Assembly (NCBI GenBank): GCA_900318035.1
Contig: ONJC01000015.1
Coordinates: 32,187 to 96,186, forward strand
From: an uncultured Methanobrevibacter sp.
Lineage (GTDB): Archaea > Methanobacteriota > Methanobacteria > Methanobacteriales > Methanobacteriaceae
Direction: 5' to 3'
Length of the DNA: 64,000 nucleotides
Positions 18,141-27,122 of the stretch are shown in pieces. The position numbers and the translations under genes were made by a program. The notes under the pieces are model-generated. The model was not told where the DNA came from. It worked only from the letters and a program-made list of their open reading frames with translations, and made no database searches. Within the stretch, counting starts at the first letter, position 1. Every line of letters begins with the position of its first letter.

Positions 18141-20738
18141 TCAGTATATGTCTTTAAGTTTATCTTTAATCTGTTCAAGTATTGCCTGATGCATTCTTTT
18201 TGTAAATTCTCCTCTGTCATTCTGATTTAAAACATCAAGATATCCCTGTGAAACCAAATTAAATGCAAAAGGACTTGGTATGACTGTATCTATTGTTTTT
18301 ATTCCCATCTCTTCATTTGCAACCATTTCAATTACTTTCAGGGCATTTTTTATGTCCATGTAATCCTCAAGGGCTTCCCGTCTTGCCTCGTTTAAAATCG
18401 GAAAGTCATCATCCATGTCCTGAACAAATTTAAGCAGGATTTTTCCTCGGACCTGCTGGCGACCTACGGACTTGGACTCTCCCTTGTATCTTCGAAGTGT
18501 CATCAGAGATCTTCCAGCACAATGTCTGAATCTTGAAGCCAGGGTTTCGGTCTTATTCAGGGATTTTGTAAGAATAGTTTCAAAATTTTCCGGGGTCAAT
18601 TCCTTAAATGACTCAAGACCTCCAATTTTACCGTCTGAACTTAAATAAAATCCGTTGTCTGAAATGGATATTGTAACGTTAATGTTGTATCTTCTTGCAG
18701 CTACATATGCGACTGCACGGGACAGGGCATCATTTACTTTTCTTCCAAACAGGGAATGGAATATTACAAATTTTCTTCCTCCGAATCCCTTGTAATATTC
18801 GATAAGCAGTCTTCGGTTGCTTGGAATGTGGGCATATTTGAATTGCTCTACAAAGTATTCATAAATGGAATTTGCCGCAAAGTCATCGACATACAGGTAT
18901 TCATAAATAAATTCCATTATCTCTTCTTTACTTCGACCATATCTGAATTTAGCATCCATATGTGCTCTGAATCTTTGAATATCCATTGCAAGGTCGAAAG
19001 CCAAGGGGAGCTGTTGTGAAAACCATGAAGGTATTGTCGGAGGTCCGCTTGCAGGGGTTACATTGATGGTCATTCCCTTTCCGTAGTTGAATCTGTAGGT
19101 TCGCCCTCCCAAAACGAATGTGTCACCCTTTTTTAATCTCTCCATAAATGCTTCTTCTATTTTTCCAACGGTTTCTCCGTCACATTTTACCAAAACACCT
19201 GAAGAATCTGGAATTGTTCCGATATTTGTCGAATAAAGCATTCTGGCCAGTTTTCCACGTTTTCCAAAAGTATTTTCCTTATAGTCTATCCATATTTTTG
19301 CGTAAACGTATCTCTCTTCTAGTTCGGGATATTCTCCTGCCATATAACTCAAGACATCCTCGTAATCGTCCCTTTCAAGGTTCTTGTAGCAGTAGCTTTT
19401 TTTGATTACATCATATGCATAGTCAATGTCCCAAGGATTTTCAATGCTCATTCCGTAGATGTGCTGTGCAAGGACGTCCAGACAGTTTGTGGGTATTGAA
19501 ATTTTATCAATCTTTCCTTCCTTTGCATTTTTTAAAAGGACGGAACACTCAACCAAATCATCACGGTCGGTAACGATGATTTTTCCTCTTGATTTTTCAT
19601 GCAGCCTGTGGCCGCTTCGTCCGATTCTCTGAAGGGCTCTTGCAACGGATTTCGGGGAATTGATTAAAACAACAAGGTCAATGTATCCTATGTCTATTCC
19701 GAGTTCAAGGGATGTTGATGAAATCACTGCCTTCAGTTTTCCCTCTTTCAGCTTGTTTTCAGTTTCAAGACGCACTTCCTTTGAAAGTGATGAATGGTGA
19801 GCCATGATGTTTGAGTCATTGTAATGCATCGGATACATTTTCTTTAAATTGTAGACAAAGCGTTCCGTTCCGCTTCGGGTATTTGTAAATATCAGGGTGG
19901 TTTTATTTTCCCAAATCAAATCATCCAGCAAATCATACATTCCCAGGCGGGTGTCCTCTTCATCAGCCAGCACGATATCGCTTACAGGACACATCACTTC
20001 CATGTCCAGCTCCTTTAGATAGTTTATGCTGACAATCTTGCAGTTTCTCTCAACACCATACTCATATCCTACCAGATATCTTGCAATCTCTTCGATAGGG
20101 CTGACTGTTGCTGAAAGGCCTATTCTTGTATAATTGCCGATTAAATGCTGCAGTCTCTCTAAGGATAAACTTAAATGAACTCCCCTTTTATTTTCCGCCA
20201 GTGAATGGATTTCATCAATAATGACATATTTGACGCCGCTTAGCTTTTCCCTAAATTTTGGAGCCACAAGCAAAATTGACAGTGTCTCAGGGGTGGTAAT
20301 CAGGATGTGGGGCGGTTTTTTAAGCATCTTCTGCCTTTGATACTGTGAGGTATCTCCGGTTCTGACTGATTTTCTGATGCCCAAATCTTTCCCGGCTATT
20401 TTTTCTATTCCCTTTAGGGGTTCGTCCAGATTCTTTTCGATATCATTGTCCAATGCCTTGAGTGGTGAGATGTAGATGCAGTAAACCTTGTCCTCCAGCT
20501 GGTCCTTTTCGGCAAGGGTTGTAAGTTCACTGATGATTGATAGGAAAGCAGTTAATGTTTTTCCGGATCCTGTTGGTGAGGAAATAAGTATGTTGTTCTT
20601 TTTGTGAATGTCTATGATTGACTTTTTCTGTGCCGGAGTAAAATCATCAAATTGTGAATCAAACCATTTTCTCACCCATGGGTGTAGTGTTTTAAAAATT
20701 TGCTTTTTTGAGTAAGTTTTGGTTTGTTCTTCAATCAT
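18141..20738 (-). CDS. lhr: Lhr-type ATP-dependent helicase
   Basis: Superfamily 2 DNA helicase of about 865 residues (Lhr core). Motifs: Q-like FTPAQ, Walker [10 protein letters not shown] (about 54-62), Ia [14 protein letters not shown] box, SAT motif GLSATVSP, motif IV-VI including [24 protein letters not shown] and QRIGRSGHR. The C-terminal winged helix and Lhr domain 4 follow ([21 protein letters not shown]). Archaeal Lhr unwinds forked DNA and is linked to replication-coupled repair. Two starts are possible, GTG at 20747 and ATG at 20738; neither has a clear ribosome site, and I report the ATG. Monocistronic. Confidence 0.93.
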   Translation of the reverse strand: MIEEQTKTYSKKQIFKTLHPWVRKWFDSQFDDFTPAQKKSIIDIHKKNNILISSPTGSGKTLTAFLSIISELTTLAEKDQLEDKVYCIYISPLKALDNDIEKNLDEPLKGIEKIAGKDLGIRKSVRTGDTSQYQRQKMLKKPPHILITTPETLSILLVAPKFREKLSGVKYVIIDEIHSLAENKRGVHLSLSLERLQHLIGNYTRIGLSATVSPIEEIARYLVGYEYGVERNCKIVSINYLKELDMEVMCPVSDIVLADEEDTRLGMYDLLDDLIWENKTTLIFTNTRSGTERFVYNLKKMYPMHYNDSNIMAHHSSLSKEVRLETENKLKEGKLKAVISSTSLELGIDIGYIDLVVLINSPKSVARALQRIGRSGHRLHEKSRGKIIVTDRDDLVECSVLLKNAKEGKIDKISIPTNCLDVLAQHIYGMSIENPWDIDYAYDVIKKSYCYKNLERDDYEDVLSYMAGEYPELEERYVYAKIWIDYKENTFGKRGKLARMLYSTNIGTIPDSSGVLVKCDGETVGKIEEAFMERLKKGDTFVLGGRTYRFNYGKGMTINVTPASGPPTIPSWFSQQLPLAFDLAMDIQRFRAHMDAKFRYGRSKEEIMEFIYEYLYVDDFAANSIYEYFVEQFKYAHIPSNRRLLIEYYKGFGGRKFVIFHSLFGRKVNDALSRAVAYVAARRYNINVTISISDNGFYLSSDGKIGGLESFKELTPENFETILTKSLNKTETLASRFRHCAGRSLMTLRRYKGESKSVGRQQVRGKILLKFVQDMDDDFPILNEARREALEDYMDIKNALKVIEMVANEEMGIKTIDTVIPSPFAFNLVSQGYLDVLNQNDRGEFTKRMHQAILEQIKDKLKDIY

Positions 20739-21010
20739 GTTTGCCACACTTTTTTATTAATCTGTAAAATTTATTCCTATTATATTTTTTATTTTTATTT
20801 TTTTATAACTTATTATAATTTTTGTATCAAATTAGTGCACAGTTTTAGTATTTTATTTGGATAATTTGAGCAGTTAAATGAAAATTATTAAATGTTTGTT
20901 ATAAGTTTATACAATTTTTTGAAAATATATTAAAAATCATATGATAATAGTTAAATAGTTTATTTTTTAATATATTTAATCATAGGCTCATGCCTAAGGT
21001 GGTTATAAAT

Positions 21011-21781
21011 ATGAAAAACTATTTTGATATTAAAGACAAAGTTGCAGTTGTAACTGGTGCTTCTTCTGGTCTTGGTTGGCAAATTGCTCAAGCATACGCA
21101 AGCCAAGGTGCAAAATTAGCATTATTTGCAAGAAGAGAAGAAAGACTCCAAGAAAATGTCGCTGAAATTGAAAAAGAATTCGGAACTGAAGTCATCTATG
21201 CAGTTTGTGATGTCGGTGACTACGACAGCATCACAGCAGCAGTTCAAAAAACTATGGATGCTTTCGGAAGAATTGATATTTTAGTTAACGCAGCAGGTAT
21301 GGGAAATAACAAAATGGTCACCGATCAATCCAATGAAGAATGGGAAAGACACATCCACATCGACTTAAGCGGTGTATACTACATGTGTAAAGCTGTCGGT
21401 GAAATCATGATAGAACAGGAATACGGTAAAATCATTAACATCGGCTCAATCCACTCCAGAGTAATCTTCCCTGGTGGAGGAATTAGTGCATACTCCTCAG
21501 CTAAAGGTGGTGTAATGAACTTAACCAAAAACTTAGCAGTAGAATGGGCAAAATACAACATTACTGTAAACGCAATCGGTCCTGCAGTATTTGAAACAGA
21601 ATTAACTGTAGATTCAATTGAAATGGATGGATTCATGGATCTTATTGCAGCATACTGTCCTGCAGGTAGATTAGGTAAACCTGGTGAATTAGACGGTATT
21701 GCAATTTACCTTGCATCTGATGCATCCAGTTTCTGTACAGGTCAATTGATCTGTATTGACGGTGGTTGGACTGCTATTTAA
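21011..21781 (+). CDS. Short-chain dehydrogenase/reductase (SDR)
   Basis: Classical NAD(P)-dependent SDR of 256 residues. Cofactor motif TGASSGLG, NAAG strand motif LVNAAGMGNN, catalytic Ser in INIGSIHS, YSSAKGG for the Tyr-x-x-x-Lys pair, and the C-terminal GQLICIDGGW. Closest in look to gluconate 5-dehydrogenase or 3-oxoacyl-ACP reductase-like SDRs; the substrate cannot be told. The Arg after the second beta strand (FARREERL) hints at NADPH use. I choose the ATG at 21011 because AGGTGG lies 8 bases before it; the upstream in-frame ATG at 20990 lacks a site and would place the site inside the gene. Codon use looks like that of a highly expressed gene. Confidence 0.88.
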   Translation: MKNYFDIKDKVAVVTGASSGLGWQIAQAYASQGAKLALFARREERLQENVAEIEKEFGTEVIYAVCDVGDYDSITAAVQKTMDAFGRIDILVNAAGMGNNKMVTDQSNEEWERHIHIDLSGVYYMCKAVGEIMIEQEYGKIINIGSIHSRVIFPGGGISAYSSAKGGVMNLTKNLAVEWAKYNITVNAIGPAVFETELTVDSIEMDGFMDLIAAYCPAGRLGKPGELDGIAIYLASDASSFCTGQLICIDGGWTAI

Positions 21782-21817
21782 ATAAGAGATTTTTTCTCTT
21801 ATTTTTATTTTATTTTT
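21780..21817 (+). terminator. Terminator after the SDR gene
   Basis: Perfect 10-bp stem AAATAAGAGA / TCTCTTATTT with a five-T loop starting at the stop codon, followed by TTATTTTATTTTT. A textbook stem and oligo-T terminator. Confidence 0.7.
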
Positions 21818-21976
21818 CCATCAATTATTTTGATACTTATTTTGTTTTCGATGATATTTTTCACTGGTTTTTACATTAACGTTTGCCATTCTGTTTTTCA
21901 AGCCGATTTTTTTAGGAGGATATATACATCCACATTAATTTTTAGGATTATTTTGTGAAATCGGTGATGTTAATGT

Positions 21977-21992
21977 TAAAAGATTATATATG
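21977..21992 (+). promoter_or_regulatory. Promoter of the HEAT-repeat gene
   Basis: TAAAAGATTATATATG lies 21-36 bases before the ATG: a BRE-like AAAAG plus TATA box. The distance implies a very short or absent leader, and no ribosome site is visible before the ATG. Confidence 0.45.
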
Positions 21993-22012
21993 CTTAAAAT
22001 CTAATTAATATC

Positions 22013-22852
22013 ATGACAAATTTAAATGAAGCTATTAACAATTTATCAGATGATGATGTTAAAGTTAGAAAAGAAGCTGTTGAATCATTGGTTGGAATCA
22101 CTGATGAAGAAGCTATTGAACCATTAATTAAAGCAACTACTGATGATAATGCACAAGTCAGATTCAAAGCGGCTGAAATTTTAGGCAGCATGGGTGATGT
22201 AGCTGTTGATAAATTAATTGAAGAATTTGAAAATGCTGAAGGTAAAAATAAACGTTTCCTGGCTTTTGCACTTAAGGAAACTGAAGATGAAAAAGTCATC
22301 CCTTATTTTGTTGAAGCATGTGAAGATGAAGACTTTGGAGTTAGAAAAGTTGCCGTACGTTCACTTGGAGAACTTCAGGCGGAAAACGAGTTGCCTACAA
22401 TCGAAAAATGCCTTGAAGATGAAGATTGGGGCGTAAAATTAGCTGCAATCCAGGCATTGGGAGATATTGCTACTGATGATGCAATCGATTTGATTAAAAA
22501 TGCAAGAAAGGCTGAAAGTGACAAAGACTTCAAAAAATCTTGTAACAAGGCCATCAAGAAGGCTCAAAAAAGACAAAAAGCCAAAGCTTCAGGTGAATCA
22601 GTTGTAAAACTCATTCCAATGAGTACACTTAAGGAAATGGAAAAGACCAATGTGCAAAAGGCTATTAAAGAATATGAAAGATATGTTGAAACAAAACAGA
22701 AAAAAGATGCTCCATATAAAAGATTATGTGTTCTTTACAGAAAAGCCAACGATAGGGACAATGAAATTAGAGTAATAGAAACTGCAATTGAAGTATTTGA
22801 TGGCACCAAAAAGGTTGATTACTTCAAAAAGAGATTGGAAAAGCTGAAATAA
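22013..22852 (+). CDS. HEAT-repeat (PBS lyase-type) scaffold protein
   Basis: A 279-residue soluble protein. Residues 1-170 contain about five HEAT repeats of some 30 residues, each with the pattern D..VR..A...LG......A...L (examples: DDDVKVRKEAVESLVGITDEE, DDNAQVRFKAAEILGSMGD, DEDFGVRKVAVRSLGELQA, DEDWGVKLAAIQALGDIA). A lysine-rich linker and a helical C-terminal domain resembling a TPR pair follow (YKRLCVLYRKANDRDNEIRV). Such repeats bind proteins; no enzyme motif is present. The stop is immediately followed by the stop of the convergent nitrilase gene. Confidence 0.85.
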   Translation: MTNLNEAINNLSDDDVKVRKEAVESLVGITDEEAIEPLIKATTDDNAQVRFKAAEILGSMGDVAVDKLIEEFENAEGKNKRFLAFALKETEDEKVIPYFVEACEDEDFGVRKVAVRSLGELQAENELPTIEKCLEDEDWGVKLAAIQALGDIATDDAIDLIKNARKAESDKDFKKSCNKAIKKAQKRQKAKASGESVVKLIPMSTLKEMEKTNVQKAIKEYERYVETKQKKDAPYKRLCVLYRKANDRDNEIRVIETAIEVFDGTKKVDYFKKRLEKLK

Positions 22853-23677
22853 TTATTTTTCAATGACTTCGTAGAGATCTTTCCTTTTGTTTTTCAAAAG
22901 AGGAAGTTCTTCCCTTACTTTTTTTATTTCATCCAAATCAATTTCACAAAATATTATCTCTTCTTTTTGGTCGGCTTCAGCCAGTACCTCTCCCCATGGA
23001 TTTGTAATGATTGAATGGCCGTAACTGTGATAGCTGGCATCCTCATTCAATGCAGGGGCGACGCCAACACAATAAACCTGATTGTCAAGTGCTCTTGACC
23101 TGAAAAGCAGTTGCCAGTGTGCGGGACCTGTTGTCATGTTGAATGCTCCGGGATAAAATAGAATTAAAGCACCATTTTCCACCATAATTCTTGCAAGTTC
23201 AGGAAAACGGATATCATAACATATTCCAATACCTATTTTTCCAAATTCAGTATCTGCCAGGGTAAAGTCATTTCCTGCTGTCAGCACATCGGATTCCTTA
23301 AATGTGATTTTATCTTTAACGTCAATGTCAAAAAGATGCATCTTTCTGTGTTTGGCTATTATTTCTCCATGTTTATCAAAAAGGTATGATGTGTTGAACA
23401 GTTTATCTTCTTTTTTTTCGGGAATTGAGCCTGCCAAAATATAGATATTGTTTTCACGTGCCAAATTGGAAATTTTATTTAATGTATAACTGTCATTTTC
23501 ATCTTCGCTATATTCAATGAATTTATCATTGGAATAGGGACAGTTAAACATTTCAGGCAAAACAACAAAATCAACTTTTTTTGACGCGTCAGATATCATT
23601 GAACTGGCATTTTTTAAATTTTCCAGCTTATTATCAATAACATTCATCTGACAAAGAGCAAGTTTAAGTTTAGTCAT
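22853..23677 (-). CDS. Carbon-nitrogen hydrolase (nitrilase superfamily, omega-amidase-like)
   Basis: Cytoplasmic amidase of 274 residues with the Glu-Lys-Cys triad: E42 (VVLPEMFNCPYSN), K112 (AKHRKMHLFDID) and C153 (GIGICYDIRFPELAR). These contexts match the Nit2/omega-amidase branch, which hydrolyses alpha-ketoglutaramate or deaminated glutathione in other organisms; for an archaeon without glutathione the substrate is open. Length is standard. Monocistronic, convergent with the HEAT gene with no intervening bases. Confidence 0.9.
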   Translation of the reverse strand: MTKLKLALCQMNVIDNKLENLKNASSMISDASKKVDFVVLPEMFNCPYSNDKFIEYSEDENDSYTLNKISNLARENNIYILAGSIPEKKEDKLFNTSYLFDKHGEIIAKHRKMHLFDIDVKDKITFKESDVLTAGNDFTLADTEFGKIGIGICYDIRFPELARIMVENGALILFYPGAFNMTTGPAHWQLLFRSRALDNQVYCVGVAPALNEDASYHSYGHSIITNPWGEVLAEADQKEEIIFCEIDLDEIKKVREELPLLKNKRKDLYEVIEK

Positions 23678-23721
23678 AATAACACTTTAAAAAATAGAAA
23701 AAAGTATGAATTGAATCATAC

Positions 23722-24501
23722 TTAAGCAATATCTGCTGAATTTATCACACTATTGATACTGTCTGATGTGATTGAGTTAAGTGAGTCTCCGGTTACTTTG
23801 AAAACATACAATTTACCCTCAGTAAACATTGAAACGTATCTTGTGTAATTTCCATCAGAATTTTCCAAAATTATATTTGAACAATTTCTACCGTCTAATG
23901 TAACTGTTTCAACAAGTTCAACTGCATCGCCAGTGCTTATTGCGTTGCTGATCCTTTGTTGGTTTATATCTTTCAGAGATGTAGCACTACTGCTAATGTT
24001 ATAGTGCTCAATGATTGTATTATTGCCATTTTTGAAAAATATCGCAGTTTCATGTTCGGTATCGTTGAGATTTGCCTTTTCCCAGTTTTTAGGATATTTA
24101 AATGAGAAATCTCCTGCGTTATATTGAGCTAAATCACTAGATTGGATTGGTGTACCGGTTTTGTTTGAGCTTGTGAGGACAATTCCACAAATAACAATTA
24201 AAGTAATAAGCAATATGATTCCAATAATAAGTTTCTTTTCTTTGATAATATCTATTACACTTGGTTCATTGGAAGGTTTTTTCACTTTTTGTTTCTTTTC
24301 TACTTTGGGTACTTCTACTTTGGGTACTTCTACTTTGGGTACTTCTACTTTAGGTCTTTGTTCAAAAATCGGCTCGCTATCAAAGATACTTCGTTCTCTT
24401 TTTTTAGCACCAACCTTTGGTTTTGGGAATTTATATCCACAATTTCCACAAACAGGAGCACCATCATAACTAGGATTTCCACATTCGGGACATTTTTTCA
24501 C
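23722..24501 (-). CDS. Zinc-ribbon, membrane-anchored PsbP-like protein
   Basis: A 259-residue protein. Residues 4-21 are a zinc ribbon (CPECG...CGNCGYKF). A basic, proline-rich linker contains three exact copies of a five-residue unit VEVPK and a fourth diverged one. One transmembrane segment follows (KLIIGIILLITLIVICGIVL, about residues 92-112). The outer domain (YNAGDFSFKYPKNWEKAN...) looks like a PsbP/DUF1795-type fold known from Methanobrevibacter surface proteins. The zinc ribbon is inside and the beta-rich domain outside if the positive-inside rule holds. Function unknown; a signal-transmitting or envelope role is conceivable. Confidence 0.8.
   Translation of the reverse strand: MKKCPECGNPSYDGAPVCGNCGYKFPKPKVGAKKRERSIFDSEPIFEQRPKVEVPKVEVPKVEVPKVEKKQKVKKPSNEPSVIDIIKEKKLIIGIILLITLIVICGIVLTSSNKTGTPIQSSDLAQYNAGDFSFKYPKNWEKANLNDTEHETAIFFKNGNNTIIEHYNISSSATSLKDINQQRISNAISTGDAVELVETVTLDGRNCSNIILENSDGNYTRYVSMFTEGKLYVFKVTGDSLNSITSDSINSVINSADIA
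24301..24360. repeat. 15-bp tandem repeat, 3 exact copies plus one diverged
   Basis: Unit TACTTTGGGTACTTC is repeated three times exactly (24301-24345), with a diverged fourth unit (24346-24360). It lies in frame in the zinc-ribbon membrane protein gene and encodes VEVPK units on the minus strand. Exact DNA identity indicates recent slippage expansion. Confidence 0.9.
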
Positions 24502-24596
24502 AGCCTAACCTCCATTGAAATTTACATTTTTTTAAAGAATGTATATTTATAATAATGTTTTTATTATTATAAAAATATATTTATATCCGTGATAGC

Positions 24597-25076
24597 ATGT
24601 CAAATGATGAAATTGTTAATGTTAATGATATAAATTATGCAATCTATAAAATTGGTGATTGGAAAAATGACTATGAAATAAATCAGATTGGGTTATCAAA
24701 TGAAATTCCGGTCACAAAAAACACTGTATTTCATGTTAAAATGTCTATGGATGAAATTAGAAAATCTGAATTTGCATTTTCTGACAAAACAGTCAATGGA
24801 TTTGTTGCAATCGCAACTCAATTAAATCCTAAAATCCTGGAAATGGATGTTGATGACATCATTTCTCTTGAAAAAGAAGAGTATGACAATATAATAAATG
24901 AATTGGACGGTTTGGAATTGTTAGCTGAAGATGACAGTATTCCACTTGATAGTGAGGAGTATCTAATTTACAAGTTACAGAAGGAATGTCATGTCACAAC
25001 AGCCACACCTGCCAATGAGTACACATTAAAGTTCCATGCAAATGAACTTAAAAAAATTGAAGATGCATTGAACTAA
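24597..25076 (+). CDS. Hypothetical acidic protein
   Basis: A 159-residue soluble, acidic protein that I do not recognise. It has no signal peptide, membrane segment or cysteine cluster. The C-terminal half has helix-rich segments (DDIISLEKEEYDNIINELDGLELL, ending LKFHANELKKIEDALN). It is preceded by AT-rich DNA with a TATA-like TATATTTATATCC stretch about 10-25 bases before the ATG, suggesting a leaderless or short-leader transcript. Its stop overlaps that of the convergent nucS gene (4-bp overlap). Confidence 0.65.
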   Translation: MSNDEIVNVNDINYAIYKIGDWKNDYEINQIGLSNEIPVTKNTVFHVKMSMDEIRKSEFAFSDKTVNGFVAIATQLNPKILEMDVDDIISLEKEEYDNIINELDGLELLAEDDSIPLDSEEYLIYKLQKECHVTTATPANEYTLKFHANELKKIEDALN

Positions 25077-25855
25077 AATGCATCCAGCGTTACTTTTTTG
25101 TCTCTTTTTAACTCACGGGGAGGTTCTATTGAAACAAACTCAATGCCTTCCTCTTCAATCATTTCCTGCGCATCCTCCATTATGGAAGGTGCAACAAGCA
25201 ATCCTCTGATTTTTTTCTTTTGTGCTTTGCAGTCTTTCAGGTAATCGTTTTCGGTATTTTCAAAGTCCTGAATATATCGTTTCAATTGTTTTACTGCATT
25301 AACGCCGGCTTTACGGGCTTTAAGTTCAAGTATCATTAAGTTATTTTCACTGTCCTTACCTAAAATGTCAATGAATCCATGTTCCACACTGTATTCTCTT
25401 GCAGTAGGCGTAAATCCTTCTTCAATCATGTGTGGCTTGTCCATTATCATGTCGCCCATGTCCTTTTCATATCCTGCCTGTTCAAGCTCTTCAAAGTCTT
25501 CGATATTGGCGAAATTAATGAATTGGATTTTCTTAACTTCAACGGTCAACAGCTCTTTAGGTGTTCTCCTGTGGCTTTCCAAAAAGAGATTGTCATTTTT
25601 AATGTATGTTCTTGTTCTTGATTTTGGAGGCTGCCAGTTGACGGGTTCCACCTTTTTTTCCTGATGGATTAGAAATGCTCCATCGGGTTTTATCATAATT
25701 ATTCTTTCTCCCCAGTTCAATTCGCTTAGTGCACGGCCTTCATAGTTGACTTTACAACATGCAAAAATCAGTATTGTGGCCTTTTTTCTCAAAGCCTCCT
25801 GAACTAAATCGTATGCTTCATCACAACTAGGTTTTTCTAAAATTTTATATTTCAT
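25073..25855 (-). CDS. nucS: Endonuclease NucS
   Basis: Mismatch-specific/branched-DNA endonuclease NucS (EndoMS), about 260 residues. The N-terminal dimerisation domain starts with EALRKKATILIFACCKVNYEGRA. The nuclease domain carries the RecB-like signature GFIDILGKDSENNLMILELKARKAG (Asp, Glu-x-Lys) followed by QLKRYIQDF. The C-terminal tail KKVTLDAF may serve as a sliding-clamp contact, as in other archaeal NucS proteins; this is inference. ATG at 25855 is taken as the start; a GTG one codon earlier is also in frame. Convergent 4-bp overlap with the upstream neighbour in sequence. Confidence 0.94.
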   Translation of the reverse strand: MKYKILEKPSCDEAYDLVQEALRKKATILIFACCKVNYEGRALSELNWGERIIMIKPDGAFLIHQEKKVEPVNWQPPKSRTRTYIKNDNLFLESHRRTPKELLTVEVKKIQFINFANIEDFEELEQAGYEKDMGDMIMDKPHMIEEGFTPTAREYSVEHGFIDILGKDSENNLMILELKARKAGVNAVKQLKRYIQDFENTENDYLKDCKAQKKKIRGLLVAPSIMEDAQEMIEEEGIEFVSIEPPRELKRDKKVTLDAF

Positions 25856-25938
25856 CACAATAACATTGTTTAGTTTAATTTAAATATTTTGTTTTCAATA
25901 TATTAATTAATCAAATTGATTCAGGGAGGGATATTTAA

Positions 25939-26773
25939 ATGTTTGATGAAGAATTTTTTGAAAACGAAAAAAAGCAATTTATAATGGATTCATTCAAATT
26001 TCAAAATGGTGAAGTACTGAATGATGTTACAGTAGAATACATGACTTACGGAACTCCAAAATATGATGAAAACGGTTTAATCACTAATACAATTCTTTAT
26101 TGCGGAGGTTCTCTGGGAAGTTTTGCAGGAATCAGCAAAATTTTACCTCTGACATTTGAAAATTGTCCTTTTGATGCTGAAAAATATTTCTTTGTAAGCC
26201 TGACAGCTTTAGGTTCATCAGGGTCATGTTCTCCATCATTGACCGGTTTAAAAAATAAATTTCCAGAATATACTATGGTTGACGTTGTCAATTTCCAAAA
26301 ACAGTTTTTGGATGAGAAATTTGGCATTAATCATGTATTGGGATTGGTGGGCAATTCAATGGGAGGTTTTGTAGGTCAGAACATTAAGAATTGCCTGTCT
26401 TGCAGAATTCAACTTCGGTCTTTCAAAGGAGGCAATGAGAGCCAAAACTAATGAGGAACTAAGTTGTGAGTTCGAGGAATTCGGAAATGAAATGATTGAA
26501 ACTGATATCTATGATTTAAAATACTGCAACAGGGCAAGCATGAATTTCAATGTTGAGGATGATTTGGACAAGATTAAATCCAAGGTTTTAATCATTGCAT
26601 GCAAACAGGATCCTCATTTCCCGCCTGAACTGGATGCGATTCCAATGTCTGAAATGATTGAAAACTCCGAACTGCTGATAATGGATTCTGAATTGGGTCA
26701 TTTATGTTTTAATGAACTTGAAAATATCTCTTATGAGCTAAAAGATTTCTTAAGTGGTTTTGATGATAGTTAA
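25939..26773 (+). pseudogene. MetX-like alpha/beta-hydrolase, broken copy 1
   Basis: First of three tandem paralogues resembling homoserine O-acetyltransferase (MetX). It has two reading frames: 25939-26451 gives the N-terminal half, and a different frame from about 26380 to 26773 gives the C-terminal part. Comparison with copies 2 and 3 shows the break right after GNSMGGFVG; about 60 codons are missing, and the frame then changes, resuming at IACLAEFNFGLSKEA. This copy retains the nucleophile elbow GNSMGG (S140), a candidate Asp (CKQDPHFP) and a candidate His (LGHLCF), i.e. the full MetX-type triad, although split. A GGGAGG site precedes the ATG. It may yield a truncated 170-residue product. 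A sequencing artefact cannot account for a ~175-bp loss but an assembly error could. Confidence 0.8.
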
Positions 26774-27038
26774 CATAACAGATTACGGCAAAACCGACAA
26801 TAACAATTTTGTTGAATATTCCGTCAGCGACTTGACTTCGGATCAGATGGAATTTTTAAACGATAATTTGGGTGAGGAAACTGAAATAGATGGCAATCTT
26901 TTCAAATTAAAAATGTATTTTGATGACAGATTATATCCTTTTCAAAGTGATGTTGCCAAATTCAGGTTAGATGACTTCATAGCGCGTGAAGAAATCGAGA
27001 TGAATGTGTTTTTGTCTAGTTTTTTAGAGGATATGTGA
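26763..27038 (+). CDS. Small acidic protein in the MetX-like cluster
   Basis: A 91-residue protein, not recognised. It begins MIVNITDYGKTDNNN and is mixed alpha/beta, rich in Asp and aromatic residues, without Cys or membrane segments. The ATG at 26763 overlaps the last codons of the broken MetX-like copy, so it was probably translationally coupled to it. A longer in-frame GTG start exists at 26754. Location between copy 1 and copy 2 of the MetX-like genes suggests a partner in that system, but this is only context. Confidence 0.55.
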   Translation: MIVNITDYGKTDNNNFVEYSVSDLTSDQMEFLNDNLGEETEIDGNLFKLKMYFDDRLYPFQSDVAKFRLDDFIAREEIEMNVFLSSFLEDM

Positions 27039-27122
27039 AGGTGTATAATTTTTACATGCCTTAATTTTTACTAAAATTTATATAGTTAATTTAGACTAAC
27101 TATTATATGCTAGGTGATTATT

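Noticed and set aside
24301..24360. Short direct repeats that could suggest a CRISPR-like array
   Set aside because: Repeats are 15 bp, contiguous without spacers and in frame in a coding sequence.
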